Under the pieces are notes generated by a model. That model was not told where the DNA came from. It made no database searches and saw nothing but the letters and a program-made list of their open reading frames with translations. The position numbers were made by a program, and so were the translations under genes. This document shows, in pieces, positions 16,960 through 25,916 of a stretch of 64,000 nucleotides of DNA (positions within the stretch are counted from its first letter, which is position 1; each line of letters begins with the position of its first letter). The stretch is from Paenibacillus agricola (GTDB lineage: Bacteria > Bacillota > Bacilli > Paenibacillales > NBRC-103111), in contig NZ_JAAOIW010000009.1 of NCBI RefSeq assembly GCF_011440305.1, forward strand, positions 124,001 to 188,000, written 5' to 3'.

Positions 16960-19182
16960 TTATCTGAAAGCGCTTGTCGTTTTATTTTTTAAATACATAG
17001 TTCGAAAAACAGCAGGGGTAACATCATGATTTTTCTTGAAATTGCGTATATACGAATGCACGGTATCATAACCGCAAACTTTGGCGATTTCCTGTACAGT
17101 CAATTCCGTTTCTTTGAGGCAAATGATAGACTTTTCAACTCGCAAATCATTAACATAATCTATGAAATTAAAACCCAGATTTTTTTTTATAAAACTGCTC
17201 AAATAGGAGGGATTCATGTGAAATTCCTCAGCCAGGTTGCTTAACGAAATGTTTTTATCGAAATGGTTGTTGATATGCAATAAAATTTTTTCCATAATGA
17301 TCGTGTCCATATTGTTTTCCATGCTTTTTTTGTAGCTGAGCACCTGGCTGCAGGCTCTTAGAATATAAGCCTTTTTCTCCTGGATCATCTCATAGCCGTA
17401 AAGCATCACAAAAATGTCCTCTTGAAATACATCATTGATCGAATAACCAAGCTCTAGTAAATACTTGACAATGCTGTATAAAATATTCGAGTAAACCGCA
17501 TTCATCGCATCTAACGAGAACAAGTGATTATCGATGCTATGTTCAAAAATTTTGTTCAGGCTTTTTTCAATTTCGTCAATATTTCCTTTGCGGATACAGT
17601 CGGCGATATGATTAATTTCCTTTAGTGGGTAAATATAGTCGTCTTTTTCAATCAATCGAAAATTTTTACATTCAATAATTGAATCCCGCCCATAAATGAC
17701 CCGATAATCCAGACCTTTGACTGCTTGGGCATACAGATTCGGAATTTGTTTGATTTCATTGGAAATTTCCGTTACAGCAGCACAAACAGACAAATTGAAA
17801 TTTTCCTGAATTTCTTTTTGCACATAGCAAATGGTTTTTTTCAATTCTAAGATTACTTTTTCCGGCTTTTTCCCCGATGCAATAGTTAATAGAACAGCAA
17901 TCTTGTCGAGATCCGTTTTAACTACAAAGGGAATATGATCGACCATCAGCATGTACTTGATTGCCTTCAATATCGATCTGCTGATCGTATGGCGGTCTTC
18001 ACTTTGCGTATTCAGCAAATTTTTGTAATAATCATTAACCTGAAAAACGATAATCAGGTATTCCCGGTCGACAAGATCGATTGTAAACTCACTGGTTTTG
18101 TTAATAATTTCTTCTCTTGATGAAACTTTACCTGTTAAAATATGGGAGATCAGCGTTTCCCTCAAATCATCGATATTATCCTTTAAATTCTGGCTATAGC
18201 GCACCAGCGGCTTTGAATACATTCTCTTGAAGTAAGGAAAGGTTATAATAGATAAAATAAGCAGCACAATTGTCGCCAGGGCCACATACAGAATCGTTTG
18301 ATTATCGTATTGGATATCGCTTAGAATCTCGCTGTAAGGAACAATATAAGCGATCTTTACCCCTTTGTTCTTGCCATTGGAGACAGCAAAAAAATAGGTT
18401 TGTTTATTCCATTTCACATAACCTGTGTTCAAAATTTCATTGTGGGTCAATTCATTTTTTAGCATCTCTTCCTTGCTGTTTTCGAAAACATTCAGGACTT
18501 CATTGTTTCTATAGGTGAGCACATTTCTTTTATCATCAAAAAGAATAATACCGCCCGAATTATTTTTTATTTCAGTCAGCAATTTTTTCTCATTGATGTT
18601 CACGACCAGCACACCACCCTCTGTGCCGCTTGCGGGAATCGTTGTTACATAAGGAATAATCATATTGACTCCCGAATCCGTCTGCCTTTCGACTCTCGAT
18701 TTACTAAAGGCCGTTTTCTCCTTGTTTTGCAAATATTCTGTTAAAACCAGCTTCCCAGGAAAAGCTTCAAGATCCGATATCATAAAATTGGTTGAAAAAA
18801 TTTTGTTTGTTTTTCGGTTGTACAAATAAATCGAGGATATTTCCGGATCGGAATTGATAATGCTAATAAATCTCCTTTGAATTTTATATAGCGTGTAATA
18901 ATCCAAATTATTGTTATCATTATATTGGGCCCATTCATTCGTATCATAATCCGTAGCGATCTGATAGCTGATCGAGCCTATTTTTTGTACGAGTGTTTCC
19001 ACTATGCTGTTCATTGTCTTATAATCAGAAATATGATTGTCTATTTTCTTTTCAATAGCCACATAATGATTTTTGACCATATACAGCATAGCGGCGCAAT
19101 AAAATAAGAGAGTGATACTCACATATAAAATAAACAGCCGCTTACCAACATTATCCCCATTAGGTTTGGAAGAGAAAATCAT
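16960..19182 (-). CDS. AraC-family regulator with membrane-bound sensor domain (YesN-like)
   Basis: 740 residues from the ATG at 19182, which has GAGGAGG seven bases before it; an ATG at 19200 lacks a site. One membrane helix lies near residue 20 (LFILYVSITLLFYCAAMLYM) and another near 300 (TILYVALATIVLLILSIITF), bracketing an extracellular Cache-type sensor. The C-terminus is a complete AraC domain with two helix-turn-helix motifs (ISLSNLAEEFHMNPSYLSSF and LTVQEIAKVCGYDTVHSYIR). Such one-component regulators sense a sugar or its binding protein outside and switch on the adjacent transporter. Its position between permease and binding-protein genes makes it the likely local activator. Confidence 0.9.
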   Translation of the reverse strand: MIFSSKPNGDNVGKRLFILYVSITLLFYCAAMLYMVKNHYVAIEKKIDNHISDYKTMNSIVETLVQKIGSISYQIATDYDTNEWAQYNDNNNLDYYTLYKIQRRFISIINSDPEISSIYLYNRKTNKIFSTNFMISDLEAFPGKLVLTEYLQNKEKTAFSKSRVERQTDSGVNMIIPYVTTIPASGTEGGVLVVNINEKKLLTEIKNNSGGIILFDDKRNVLTYRNNEVLNVFENSKEEMLKNELTHNEILNTGYVKWNKQTYFFAVSNGKNKGVKIAYIVPYSEILSDIQYDNQTILYVALATIVLLILSIITFPYFKRMYSKPLVRYSQNLKDNIDDLRETLISHILTGKVSSREEIINKTSEFTIDLVDREYLIIVFQVNDYYKNLLNTQSEDRHTISRSILKAIKYMLMVDHIPFVVKTDLDKIAVLLTIASGKKPEKVILELKKTICYVQKEIQENFNLSVCAAVTEISNEIKQIPNLYAQAVKGLDYRVIYGRDSIIECKNFRLIEKDDYIYPLKEINHIADCIRKGNIDEIEKSLNKIFEHSIDNHLFSLDAMNAVYSNILYSIVKYLLELGYSINDVFQEDIFVMLYGYEMIQEKKAYILRACSQVLSYKKSMENNMDTIIMEKILLHINNHFDKNISLSNLAEEFHMNPSYLSSFIKKNLGFNFIDYVNDLRVEKSIICLKETELTVQEIAKVCGYDTVHSYIRNFKKNHDVTPAVFRTMYLKNKTTSAFR

Positions 19183-19222
19183 TGTTATTCCTCCTCTCAT
19201 ATGATGCTCGGATGCATCAAAA

Positions 19223-19237
19223 AGGTAACGCTTACAA
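19223..19237 (-). promoter_or_regulatory. cre-like (CcpA) site before the regulator gene
   Basis: On the minus strand TGTAAGCGTTACC matches the core of the catabolite-responsive element (TGNAARCGNWWWC) except for one base, 40 bases upstream of the regulator start. It suggests carbon catabolite repression of the locus; unproven. Confidence 0.35.
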
Positions 19238-19260
19238 TGCCGAACGTTTGTTTGACATTG

Positions 19261-20286
19261 TTATTTTACTACACCTGAGCTGGAATTCAAAGCCATTAAC
19301 GCACACAATTCCTCTACTAATTCGATCGTCTTGACCGCATCCACCAGGTCAGCAGACGGCGGCTTTCCTTGCACAATTATATGAACAAAATCATTAAATA
19401 AATTTTCAAAGCCAATATAAGAGAAGTTGGACATATGGCCATTATTCAAGCTCCATTTCAATGTATCGTTTTTCTCGTAGAGTGAATCGACTGTTCCCGC
19501 TTTTCGCATTCCCCCTGGTCTCCTATATTCTACGCTCCTGATATTATCGATAGTAATTAAGTGCCCCACTCCGGTTATTTCAACCTGTTCCATCGGGTAG
19601 CTGCCATCCTGCAATGAGCTGGTCTGCAGCATTCCAATCGCGCCCAGCTCGTTGACGAACGATATATTAAATCCGAGTCTTGTGCGGTCAACTCGTTTGA
19701 CATCGACATGGGTTAAAGAAATCTCGCCCATCAAATAACGTGCCAAATCTAGATGATGGATAATATGCTTATAGATGAATGCATGCTCAGATTCATACTC
19801 GGAGGCTTGATATTTAGCGAGATACATCGTCAATTCTCCGAACTCTTCCCTTTGCAATATTTCTTTGGCCATTATGTATGCAGGAGTGTACCGTTTATTA
19901 AGCCGCTGCATCACATAACAATTTGTTTTCCTTTGAAGCTCCAGCAGCTCTCTTGCCTCCTTCGACGTGAGACAGGCCGGACGTTCCGTTAGCACATGGA
20001 CGGCAGACTGCAAGCAGGCCTTGACGATCATATAATGCGTGTCGATCTCCTCCGGAAAACTGATTACTGCGTCCAGATGTTCTTGGTCCAGCATTTCATT
20101 ATAATCTGAGTAGGTTTTAAGTACGTTATACCGCTGTGCAAACTTGGCCGTCCTCTCTTCATCCGGGTCGCATATTGCCGATAAGCTAATCGGCAAATGC
20201 TTCGTACAGTCATATACAAAGTTATATACCAAGCTGTTGCAACCAATTAATCCGACCTTTAACAAAGCTTCCAAGATATCACCCAT
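19261..20286 (-). CDS. Gfo/Idh/MocA-family oxidoreductase
   Basis: 341 residues. The N-terminal Rossmann start is KVGLIGCNSLVYNF, a slightly unusual glycine motif for the family. ICDPDEERTAKFA, VISFPEEIDTHYMI and VLTERPACLTSKEA follow; the last corresponds to the E-K-P strand of the family but reads ERPA, so the usual catalytic Lys is replaced. The family oxidises or reduces sugars and inositols with NAD(P). The best start is unclear: the ATG at 20286 is very close to its AGAGG, and downstream TTG codons are possible. It lies 13 bases after the permease stop and is co-transcribed with it. Confidence 0.8.
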   Translation of the reverse strand: MGDILEALLKVGLIGCNSLVYNFVYDCTKHLPISLSAICDPDEERTAKFAQRYNVLKTYSDYNEMLDQEHLDAVISFPEEIDTHYMIVKACLQSAVHVLTERPACLTSKEARELLELQRKTNCYVMQRLNKRYTPAYIMAKEILQREEFGELTMYLAKYQASEYESEHAFIYKHIIHHLDLARYLMGEISLTHVDVKRVDRTRLGFNISFVNELGAIGMLQTSSLQDGSYPMEQVEITGVGHLITIDNIRSVEYRRPGGMRKAGTVDSLYEKNDTLKWSLNNGHMSNFSYIGFENLFNDFVHIIVQGKPPSADLVDAVKTIELVEELCALMALNSSSGVVK

Positions 20287-20299
20287 CCTCTTTTTGGAA

Positions 20300-21172
20300 T
20301 CAACCCTTCACGGCCCCTAGCATAACACCCTTCATAAAATGCTTTTGAATAAATGGATAAACAATAATAATAGGCAAGCTTGATGCAAAAATAGCCGAAG
20401 ATCTCAATGTCAATGAAGATACACCTTTAGTCATCGCGGTTGCATCGCCGCTGGCGACAATATTTTGCATTTGCACAACCATATTTCTGAGGAAAATTTG
20501 CAATACCTGAAGCTTGGGTGAATTGGTGTAAATGACTGCGTCCAAGAATGAGTTCCAATGCCCTACAGCCGAAAACAACGCAATCGTTGCAATGACCGGC
20601 ATCGACAAGGGAAGAATAATTTTGATTAAAATATAAATATCATTAGCACCATCGATTCGTGCTGATTCTTCCAGACTTTCCGGCACATTCTCGAAAAATG
20701 ACCTTAACAGGATAATATTCCATGTGCTTATGGCTCCAGGTATAATTAAAGCCCAGATCGTGTCAATCAATCCCGTTGCTTTCACGATTAAATAAGTTGG
20801 AATAATTCCACCGTTAAACATCATGGTAATAATAATAAATAGCATGAAAAATTTTCTGGCTGGCAAATATCTTTTGGATAGCGAATAGGCGAACGAGCAT
20901 TGTAAAATTAAATTTACTAGCGTGCCTAGTGTTGTTCGAGTCACCGTCATATAGAAAGCGCTTAAAAATTTATCATTAAACAATAATGTTTTGTAAGCCT
21001 CCAAAGTAAATCCTCTTGGCAAAAGCATCAATTCCCCTTCTGCAATTAAATCTGGATTACTGAGCGAAGCGACTAAAACATAATAAAATGGGATAAAGGT
21101 AACCAGACCAAACAAGATTAATACACTATAGATGAGAACATTATAAACGCCGCCTGTTTTCAATGCTGCCAC
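20300..21172 (-). CDS. Carbohydrate ABC transporter permease, LplC/YtcP type
   Basis: 290 residues with about six membrane helices, beginning VYNVLIYSVLILFGLVTFIP. The EAA-loop is ESLEESARIDGANDIYILIK, where the ABC ATPase docks, and the end KHFMKGVMLGAVKG is typical of the LplC/YtcP branch. It forms a heterodimer in the cytoplasmic membrane with the permease encoded 18 bases upstream and imports the oligosaccharide delivered by the binding lipoprotein. The frame is intact. Confidence 0.92.
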   Translation of the reverse strand: MAALKTGGVYNVLIYSVLILFGLVTFIPFYYVLVASLSNPDLIAEGELMLLPRGFTLEAYKTLLFNDKFLSAFYMTVTRTTLGTLVNLILQCSFAYSLSKRYLPARKFFMLFIIITMMFNGGIIPTYLIVKATGLIDTIWALIIPGAISTWNIILLRSFFENVPESLEESARIDGANDIYILIKIILPLSMPVIATIALFSAVGHWNSFLDAVIYTNSPKLQVLQIFLRNMVVQMQNIVASGDATAMTKGVSSLTLRSSAIFASSLPIIIVYPFIQKHFMKGVMLGAVKG

Positions 21173-21190
21173 TCACTTTCACTCCTTTTA

Positions 21191-22168
21191 TTACCACATG
21201 GATACATCACTATATTTTTTGGCTATTGTGTTGACTACATAGATGAGAATAAATCCGATAACAGCTTGGAATAACCCTAGTGCTGTTGTTAGGCTGAACC
21301 TTAAATCTTGAATACCTACCCGATAAATATAAGTGCTTAAGACATCACTGACGTCATAGACGGCTGGATTATACATTATAAAAATTTGTTCAAATCCTAC
21401 ATCAAGCAAGTAGCCAACCTTCAAGATTAACATAATGATGATGACATTTGTAATACCAGGTAGCGTGATGTGGATTAGTTTCTGCCAACGATTGGCTCCA
21501 TCAACCGTTGCCGCTTCATACTGCTCCTGTTCCACACCGGCTAATGCAGCCAAATATATAATTGTCCCCCAGCCCGCTTCCTTCAAAATATTGGTGCCTA
21601 CGAGGATACTCCTGAAATATTGGGATTGAGTGAGAAAAAAAATGGGGTCACCCCCAAAATATTTAATAATCTGATTAACAAAGCCTTCATTGGGACTGAG
21701 AAATTGAATAATGATTCCCCCAAAAACAACCCAAGATAAAAAATGCGGAAAGTAAATTACGGTTTGAATCGTTCGCTTGAAAAACATGTTTTTAAACTCG
21801 TTCAGCAGCAGAGCCAATATAATCGGTGCCGGAAACCCGAAAATTAAGTTGTACATATTGATGATCACTGTATTTTGCAGCACTAAATAAAATTCGGAAG
21901 AAGAAAATAAATAGTTGAAATATTTCATACCTACCCAGGGGCTATTCCAAATTCCCAGCGCGAAGTTGTATTCTTTAAAAGCTATGACCAAACCCAACAT
22001 GGGCAAGTAACGATAAATGATATACCAAACAATTCCTGGCAGCATTAGTGCATATAAAAACTTGTACTTAAGAATGGTCTTTAAAAAACTGGGCATTATG
22101 CTCGTTGCTGCTTTGCTGCTGGACTTTTTTTTAACCTGAATATATGGCAATTCCATCTTCCCCCTCAT
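21191..22168 (-). CDS. Carbohydrate ABC transporter permease, LplB type
   Basis: 325 residues. Hallmarks are LMLPGIVWYIIYRYLPMLGL, FGFPAPIILALLLNEFKNMF, the EAA-loop EQYEAATVDGANRWQKLIHI and a final NTIAKKYSDVSMW. It is the intact counterpart of the broken permease at 4106-4911. The ATG at 22168 has no clear ribosome site. The ATG at 22156 has GAGGGGG directly before it but rather close, so the start is uncertain by four codons. It is the first gene of the permease operon, behind a 170-base promoter region with inverted ATGTCTA elements. Confidence 0.92.
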   Translation of the reverse strand: MRGKMELPYIQVKKKSSSKAATSIMPSFLKTILKYKFLYALMLPGIVWYIIYRYLPMLGLVIAFKEYNFALGIWNSPWVGMKYFNYLFSSSEFYLVLQNTVIINMYNLIFGFPAPIILALLLNEFKNMFFKRTIQTVIYFPHFLSWVVFGGIIIQFLSPNEGFVNQIIKYFGGDPIFFLTQSQYFRSILVGTNILKEAGWGTIIYLAALAGVEQEQYEAATVDGANRWQKLIHITLPGITNVIIIMLILKVGYLLDVGFEQIFIMYNPAVYDVSDVLSTYIYRVGIQDLRFSLTTALGLFQAVIGFILIYVVNTIAKKYSDVSMW

Positions 22169-22278
22169 TTTATAAAATTAAAATTCATTCATTGGTTTAC
22201 CTCAGGAAATGGTGTGGTCTGCATTATTTAATATGTTATAGGGGCAGTTATCCAATGTAAATGAAGCTTTTTCTGTTG

Positions 22279-22331
22279 ATGTCTATTTTTTTACATATGC
22301 GTTATCTAATTTTCAAAAAATAATTAGACAT
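22279..22331. promoter_or_regulatory. 53-bp inverted pair of ATGTCTA elements before the permease operon
   Basis: ATGTCTATTTTTTT on the plus strand (22279-22292) faces ATGTCTAATTATTTTTT on the minus strand (22331-22315). A third copy precedes the solute-binding gene at 16891. The arrangement suits a dimeric AraC-type activator; inference only. Confidence 0.4.
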
Positions 22332-22636
22332 TGCTTAGACCTCACATTCCGCACCCTAACCAAGTGGTAGCGAATGGAATTTTGAGGGAAATGAGCCATA
22401 AAAACGGAGACGGCGTTGACTTAAGGAACAAAACCATCGCTACAACAAACGGATTGTATTAGCCAAGATAGATCGATTCATCCATGCCGTGCTGCCCACT
22501 GGTCGATGTGCTGGCGAAGTTCTATATACCAAAATTATCTATTTTTAGAGGCATAGGAGTGCGGAATGCGTAGCCATGATAACAATTGATTTTAGTTCAC
22601 TGGAACGTATGGCGCAGTAATCAGTGACTTATTTTC
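22332..22636. other. Intergenic region, nothing recognised
   Basis: About 300 bases. A plus-strand frame (VVANGILREMSHKNGDG) is visible near 22365-22415 but has no start, stop context or family match. Confidence 0.4.
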
Positions 22637-23165
22637 GTGAACGGGAAGATGCTTTGCTTAAGTGATTTAGTAAGTATCCAATATTCCGTTTCAAACGAAA
22701 AAATAATAAGATTGAGGAAGAAACAGAGGTTATTAAAGAAAGGCCACAGAGAACAGGCTCTATGGGTAGTCAATCTACAGCAATACAACATTCAAACAGA
22801 AAAGCAACGAATCGAAGAGATCATAAGGCTGATTCGAAAAACCGATTTCTCTAGTTATAGAAACATACTGATAACGGAAGAGATGAGAATCGGGGAGGTT
22901 GCCGCTATAGCTGGTGTTATTCCATCCGCTATGGAAAAGGAGAGGCTAATACGCTCTGAGAGGAATCCGGAAAACGGATACCGGGTCTTTACACAGCGAG
23001 AATTAAAAAAAAATATTATTATCAACAGTTTAAGGAAGACAGTCTATTCTATTGAGAGAATGAAACCGTTACTTGAAGCTTAGAGTCACAAAATTAACTG
23101 CTATTGAACACTCTTTCCAGGTAACTCTGCAGAAGCTAAATGAGCAATTGGCACAAATCAATTGA
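22637..23165 (+). pseudogene. MerR-family regulator remnants (tail of one copy fused to a decayed second)
   Basis: In frame from 22883, MRIGEVAAIAG begins a MerR winged-helix domain. The recognition segment is corrupted (VIPSAMEKERLIRSERNPEN instead of the usual TIRYYE), although NPENGYRVFTQRELK is well preserved. The frame stops at 23083, and the usual C-terminal helix continues in another frame (IEHSFQVTLQKLNEQLAQIN) to 23165. Codons 22637-22880 resemble the C-terminal helix of a related regulator (QRIEEIIRLIRKTDFSSY). This looks like two tandem MerR genes collapsed into one and then frameshifted. DNA binding is probably lost. Confidence 0.6.
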
Positions 23166-23423
23166 AAGGCATATCAGAAATGATGAGATACATAGACAAT
23201 TTTGCAAAGTAAAGCTATCTTGCCCGTTACTTCAACAAACGAAAGAGGAGCCGCTGCAAAGCAAGCTCCTCCACATGGCATAACCCCATTTTTAAGAAGT
23301 ATCTATGTTGTGCAAGAGTATACTTGCACGTTCTCTGCTATATGTCTTTAACTACCCGTCTACTTCAATGAAACAGGGAGCAGCACCACTTCGCCCTTGC
23401 CAGCTAGCATCTCAACAGTAACT

Positions 23424-23874
23424 TTAGAATGAAATTAATATGCCTGTTTTATCATCGGGCCTCAAGTTCTTCTGCAGTTCCATCTCTTCCCGATTGCTCA
23501 TAAATTGCTCAAGCCCAATATCCAGCACCAGCCTGAATATGTTATCCAGCTCGTTTTCATCTTCAAACATTCCTTCTGATACTACGAGCACATGCTTAAG
23601 TCTTTCCTTGGCTATCAATCCACTCTGAATATATTGGACCATTTCTTGAATGCCATTCGCCACCCCGTATCCTTCTGGCGTATTGGCCATCCAACGGCTG
23701 TAAGCCATGCGGTTGAAGCCTTCATCAAAATAGCTTTCATCTGGAACAAATATGCCTCTTATCCGGTCTGCCGCCCGCTTCGCCACAGCTCGGTCGGCGT
23801 TTCCTTTCACTTGGTCAGCAGTGAGAACCTTGATCTGCCCATTCTTGAGCGTCCGAGTTTGAATTTCAAGTCAA
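23424..23874 (-). pseudogene. PP2C-type protein phosphatase, C-terminal half only
   Basis: The frame ends RPDDKTGILISF, the closing strand of PP2C/SpoIIE-like phosphatases with the metal-binding DD. Earlier, ERLKHVLVVSEGMFEDENEL corresponds to the usual VLVVSDGMF block, with Asp changed to Glu. In-frame coding continues upstream of the GTG at 23810 (TLKNGQIKVLTADQ) to a stop at about 23875. The N-terminal half with the first metal ligands is absent, so this is 5'-truncated and inactive. Confidence 0.55.
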
Positions 23875-24094
23875 TTGCTTCTCATTAACACTTTCAAAAG
23901 ATCCTTGTTATTCTTGATGAGGATACTCTTCTCTTGATGATTTGTTAGTATTTTAAGTATTTCAGCCCTATTTAATTTGATGTAACAATGATATTGACTT
24001 CCGACATTTGATATTGACCATCCAATGCATCTTGACCATCTTATTAGCCTGAGCCTGTTAGTCATGCCTGTCTGCATCAGCGTTCAATAATCGA

Positions 24095-25171
24095 TCACAA
24101 GGATACTAAAGCGCTTATGTCCTGCGGTAAAGTGACGGTAACCGTTGTTCCGATTCCCAGCTTGCTGTCCACGTGAATACTGCCTTGATGCCGTTCGACA
24201 ATTTTCTTCACAATGGAGAGACCGAGACCGCTTCCGCTACTCGTCCGATTGCGGGACATATCTGCTTTAAAGAAGCGCTCGAACATCCGTCTCTGATCCT
24301 CCTCGGAAATACCTTTCCCCGTATCGGAGAAACTAACCATGATTTCAGTCTCCAGCTTCTCCAATCGTACAGTGATCGAACCACCGTTTGGTGTGAACTT
24401 GATGCTGTTATGGAGCAGATTTACCCATACCTGACTTAGCATCTCCTCATCAGCAGTAATACGGAGATGAGTCAGCTCAATATCCACGTCTAGTGCTTTA
24501 GCCAACCATTGGGGCTCAGAGGCCAGCACCAGGTTACGCAACTGGGCATCCAGTCGGTACGATTGGGGATCAAAGGGGTGATGCTCAGATTCCAATGAAG
24601 TCAGCTTCAAGAGATTGTCGCTAAGCCTAGATAACCGCTTGCTCTCAGTCTCAATGATGTGAATATAGTGCTGCCGTTCTTGATCACTCAACTGATCATG
24701 CTGCAGCGCCTGTGCGAAGCCGTTGATGGAGGTCAGCGGCGATTGGATCTCATGCGATACATTGGAGATAAATTCCTGACGCATCGCCTCCATATGCTTA
24801 AGCTCCTGCGCCATATGGTTAATACTATCGACGAATACATCGAAGTGGCCCTGATGGCGGGAGTTTTTTTCCAGACTTACATTGAAATTCCCTTGGCTGA
24901 TTTGTCTCATCGCCTCCATTATTGCATGGAAGAAATGAAGCTGCTTCGGCCTGGTAAAAAATCCAATCATCCAGATAATGAAAACCGCAAAGATCGAACC
25001 TAGTGTTACATTAATGAGCTGGGCAGTTAAGCCCGACACTTCCATATCCATATAGACATATAACCAGGAGGTTACGGCAAAAGCCAGTGCACAGCAAGCA
25101 ACCTGACCCAGCAGTGCGACCAAAATACCCAGCAGTCCCCGTAAAATCCTTGAAATCCGTACATTCATCAA
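24095..25171 (-). CDS. Sensor histidine kinase
   Basis: 358 residues. Two membrane helices near residues 11-38 and 50-72 enclose only a very short outer loop, so this is an intramembrane-sensing or membrane-stress type kinase. A HAMP-like segment leads to the phospho-acceptor His140 in FISNVSHEIQSPL. ATPase boxes follow (NLLHNSIKFTPNGG, FSDTGKGIS, SSGSGLGLSIVKKI). Its ATG overlaps the stop of the response regulator gene (ATGA), so the two are translationally coupled. An ABC exporter lies upstream in the same direction; such trios often mediate resistance to membrane-active compounds. Confidence 0.93.
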   Translation of the reverse strand: MMNVRISRILRGLLGILVALLGQVACCALAFAVTSWLYVYMDMEVSGLTAQLINVTLGSIFAVFIIWMIGFFTRPKQLHFFHAIMEAMRQISQGNFNVSLEKNSRHQGHFDVFVDSINHMAQELKHMEAMRQEFISNVSHEIQSPLTSINGFAQALQHDQLSDQERQHYIHIIETESKRLSRLSDNLLKLTSLESEHHPFDPQSYRLDAQLRNLVLASEPQWLAKALDVDIELTHLRITADEEMLSQVWVNLLHNSIKFTPNGGSITVRLEKLETEIMVSFSDTGKGISEEDQRRMFERFFKADMSRNRTSSGSGLGLSIVKKIVERHQGSIHVDSKLGIGTTVTVTLPQDISALVSL

Positions 25172-25842
25172 TCGCCCGCCTCCAGCCTGTAGCCCAGCCC
25201 CCGGATCGTACTGATTTTGAAAGACGGTCTACAGTCCGCGAAGCGGTCCCGCAAACGGTTAATATGTACATCTAGTGTTCGCTCATTCCCCTGAAAGTCG
25301 TAGCCCCAAATATCTTCTATCAGCTGCTCCCGCGACAAGGTTCGTCCGGGATAGCTGGCGAGCTTGAACAGCAGCTCGAACTCCTTCAACGGCAGTGTCA
25401 AGGGTTCGCGATCTACGTTGACTTCAAAGGTTCGGCGGTTCATGTACAACGGCCCGATCTGTACCTCTTGAGAGGCAGCTATCCGGTATCGCTTCAGCAG
25501 GGCCTTCACTCTCGCAACGAGCTCAGCTGGCTCGAACGGTTTGACTAAATAATCGTCTGTCCCAAGCTCAAATCCCTTTACTTTATTCACGGTCTCGCCT
25601 TTCGCGGTCAGCATTAGCAGCGGCATGTTATAATGCTCCCTCAGCTCCCTGCAAAGCTCCCACCCATCCATATTCGGCATCATAATGTCCAGAATCACCA
25701 GATCAGCCTTGGCCGTTTCCAGTTTCAGCAGAGCCTCTGCGCCATCCGCTGCCTCGATGATATCGAAACCAGCGCGCTGCAGAAATACGCGGACCAGCTC
25801 TCTAATATACGGATCGTCATCGACAACTAAGATTACAGGCAT
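25168..25842 (-). CDS. OmpR/PhoB-type response regulator
   Basis: 224 residues. The receiver domain has the acidic pair in VVDDDPYIREL, the phospho-acceptor Asp52 in LVILDIMMPN and the conserved Lys in DDYLVKPFEP. The C-terminal winged helix is complete (LSREQLIEDIWGYDFQGNER and TIRGLGYRLEAGD). It is encoded before, and overlaps by four bases with, the histidine kinase gene. Likely targets are its own operon and the ABC exporter 74 bases upstream, but no repeat pair that would mark its operator was found. Confidence 0.94.
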   Translation of the reverse strand: MPVILVVDDDPYIRELVRVFLQRAGFDIIEAADGAEALLKLETAKADLVILDIMMPNMDGWELCRELREHYNMPLLMLTAKGETVNKVKGFELGTDDYLVKPFEPAELVARVKALLKRYRIAASQEVQIGPLYMNRRTFEVNVDREPLTLPLKEFELLFKLASYPGRTLSREQLIEDIWGYDFQGNERTLDVHINRLRDRFADCRPSFKISTIRGLGYRLEAGD

Positions 25843-25916
25843 TCATTCATCCCCTTCCCAGCGAATTCCCTTCATATTATCCTGCAAAATTACTATAGCT
25901 CTACTGCTTTTAGCAC

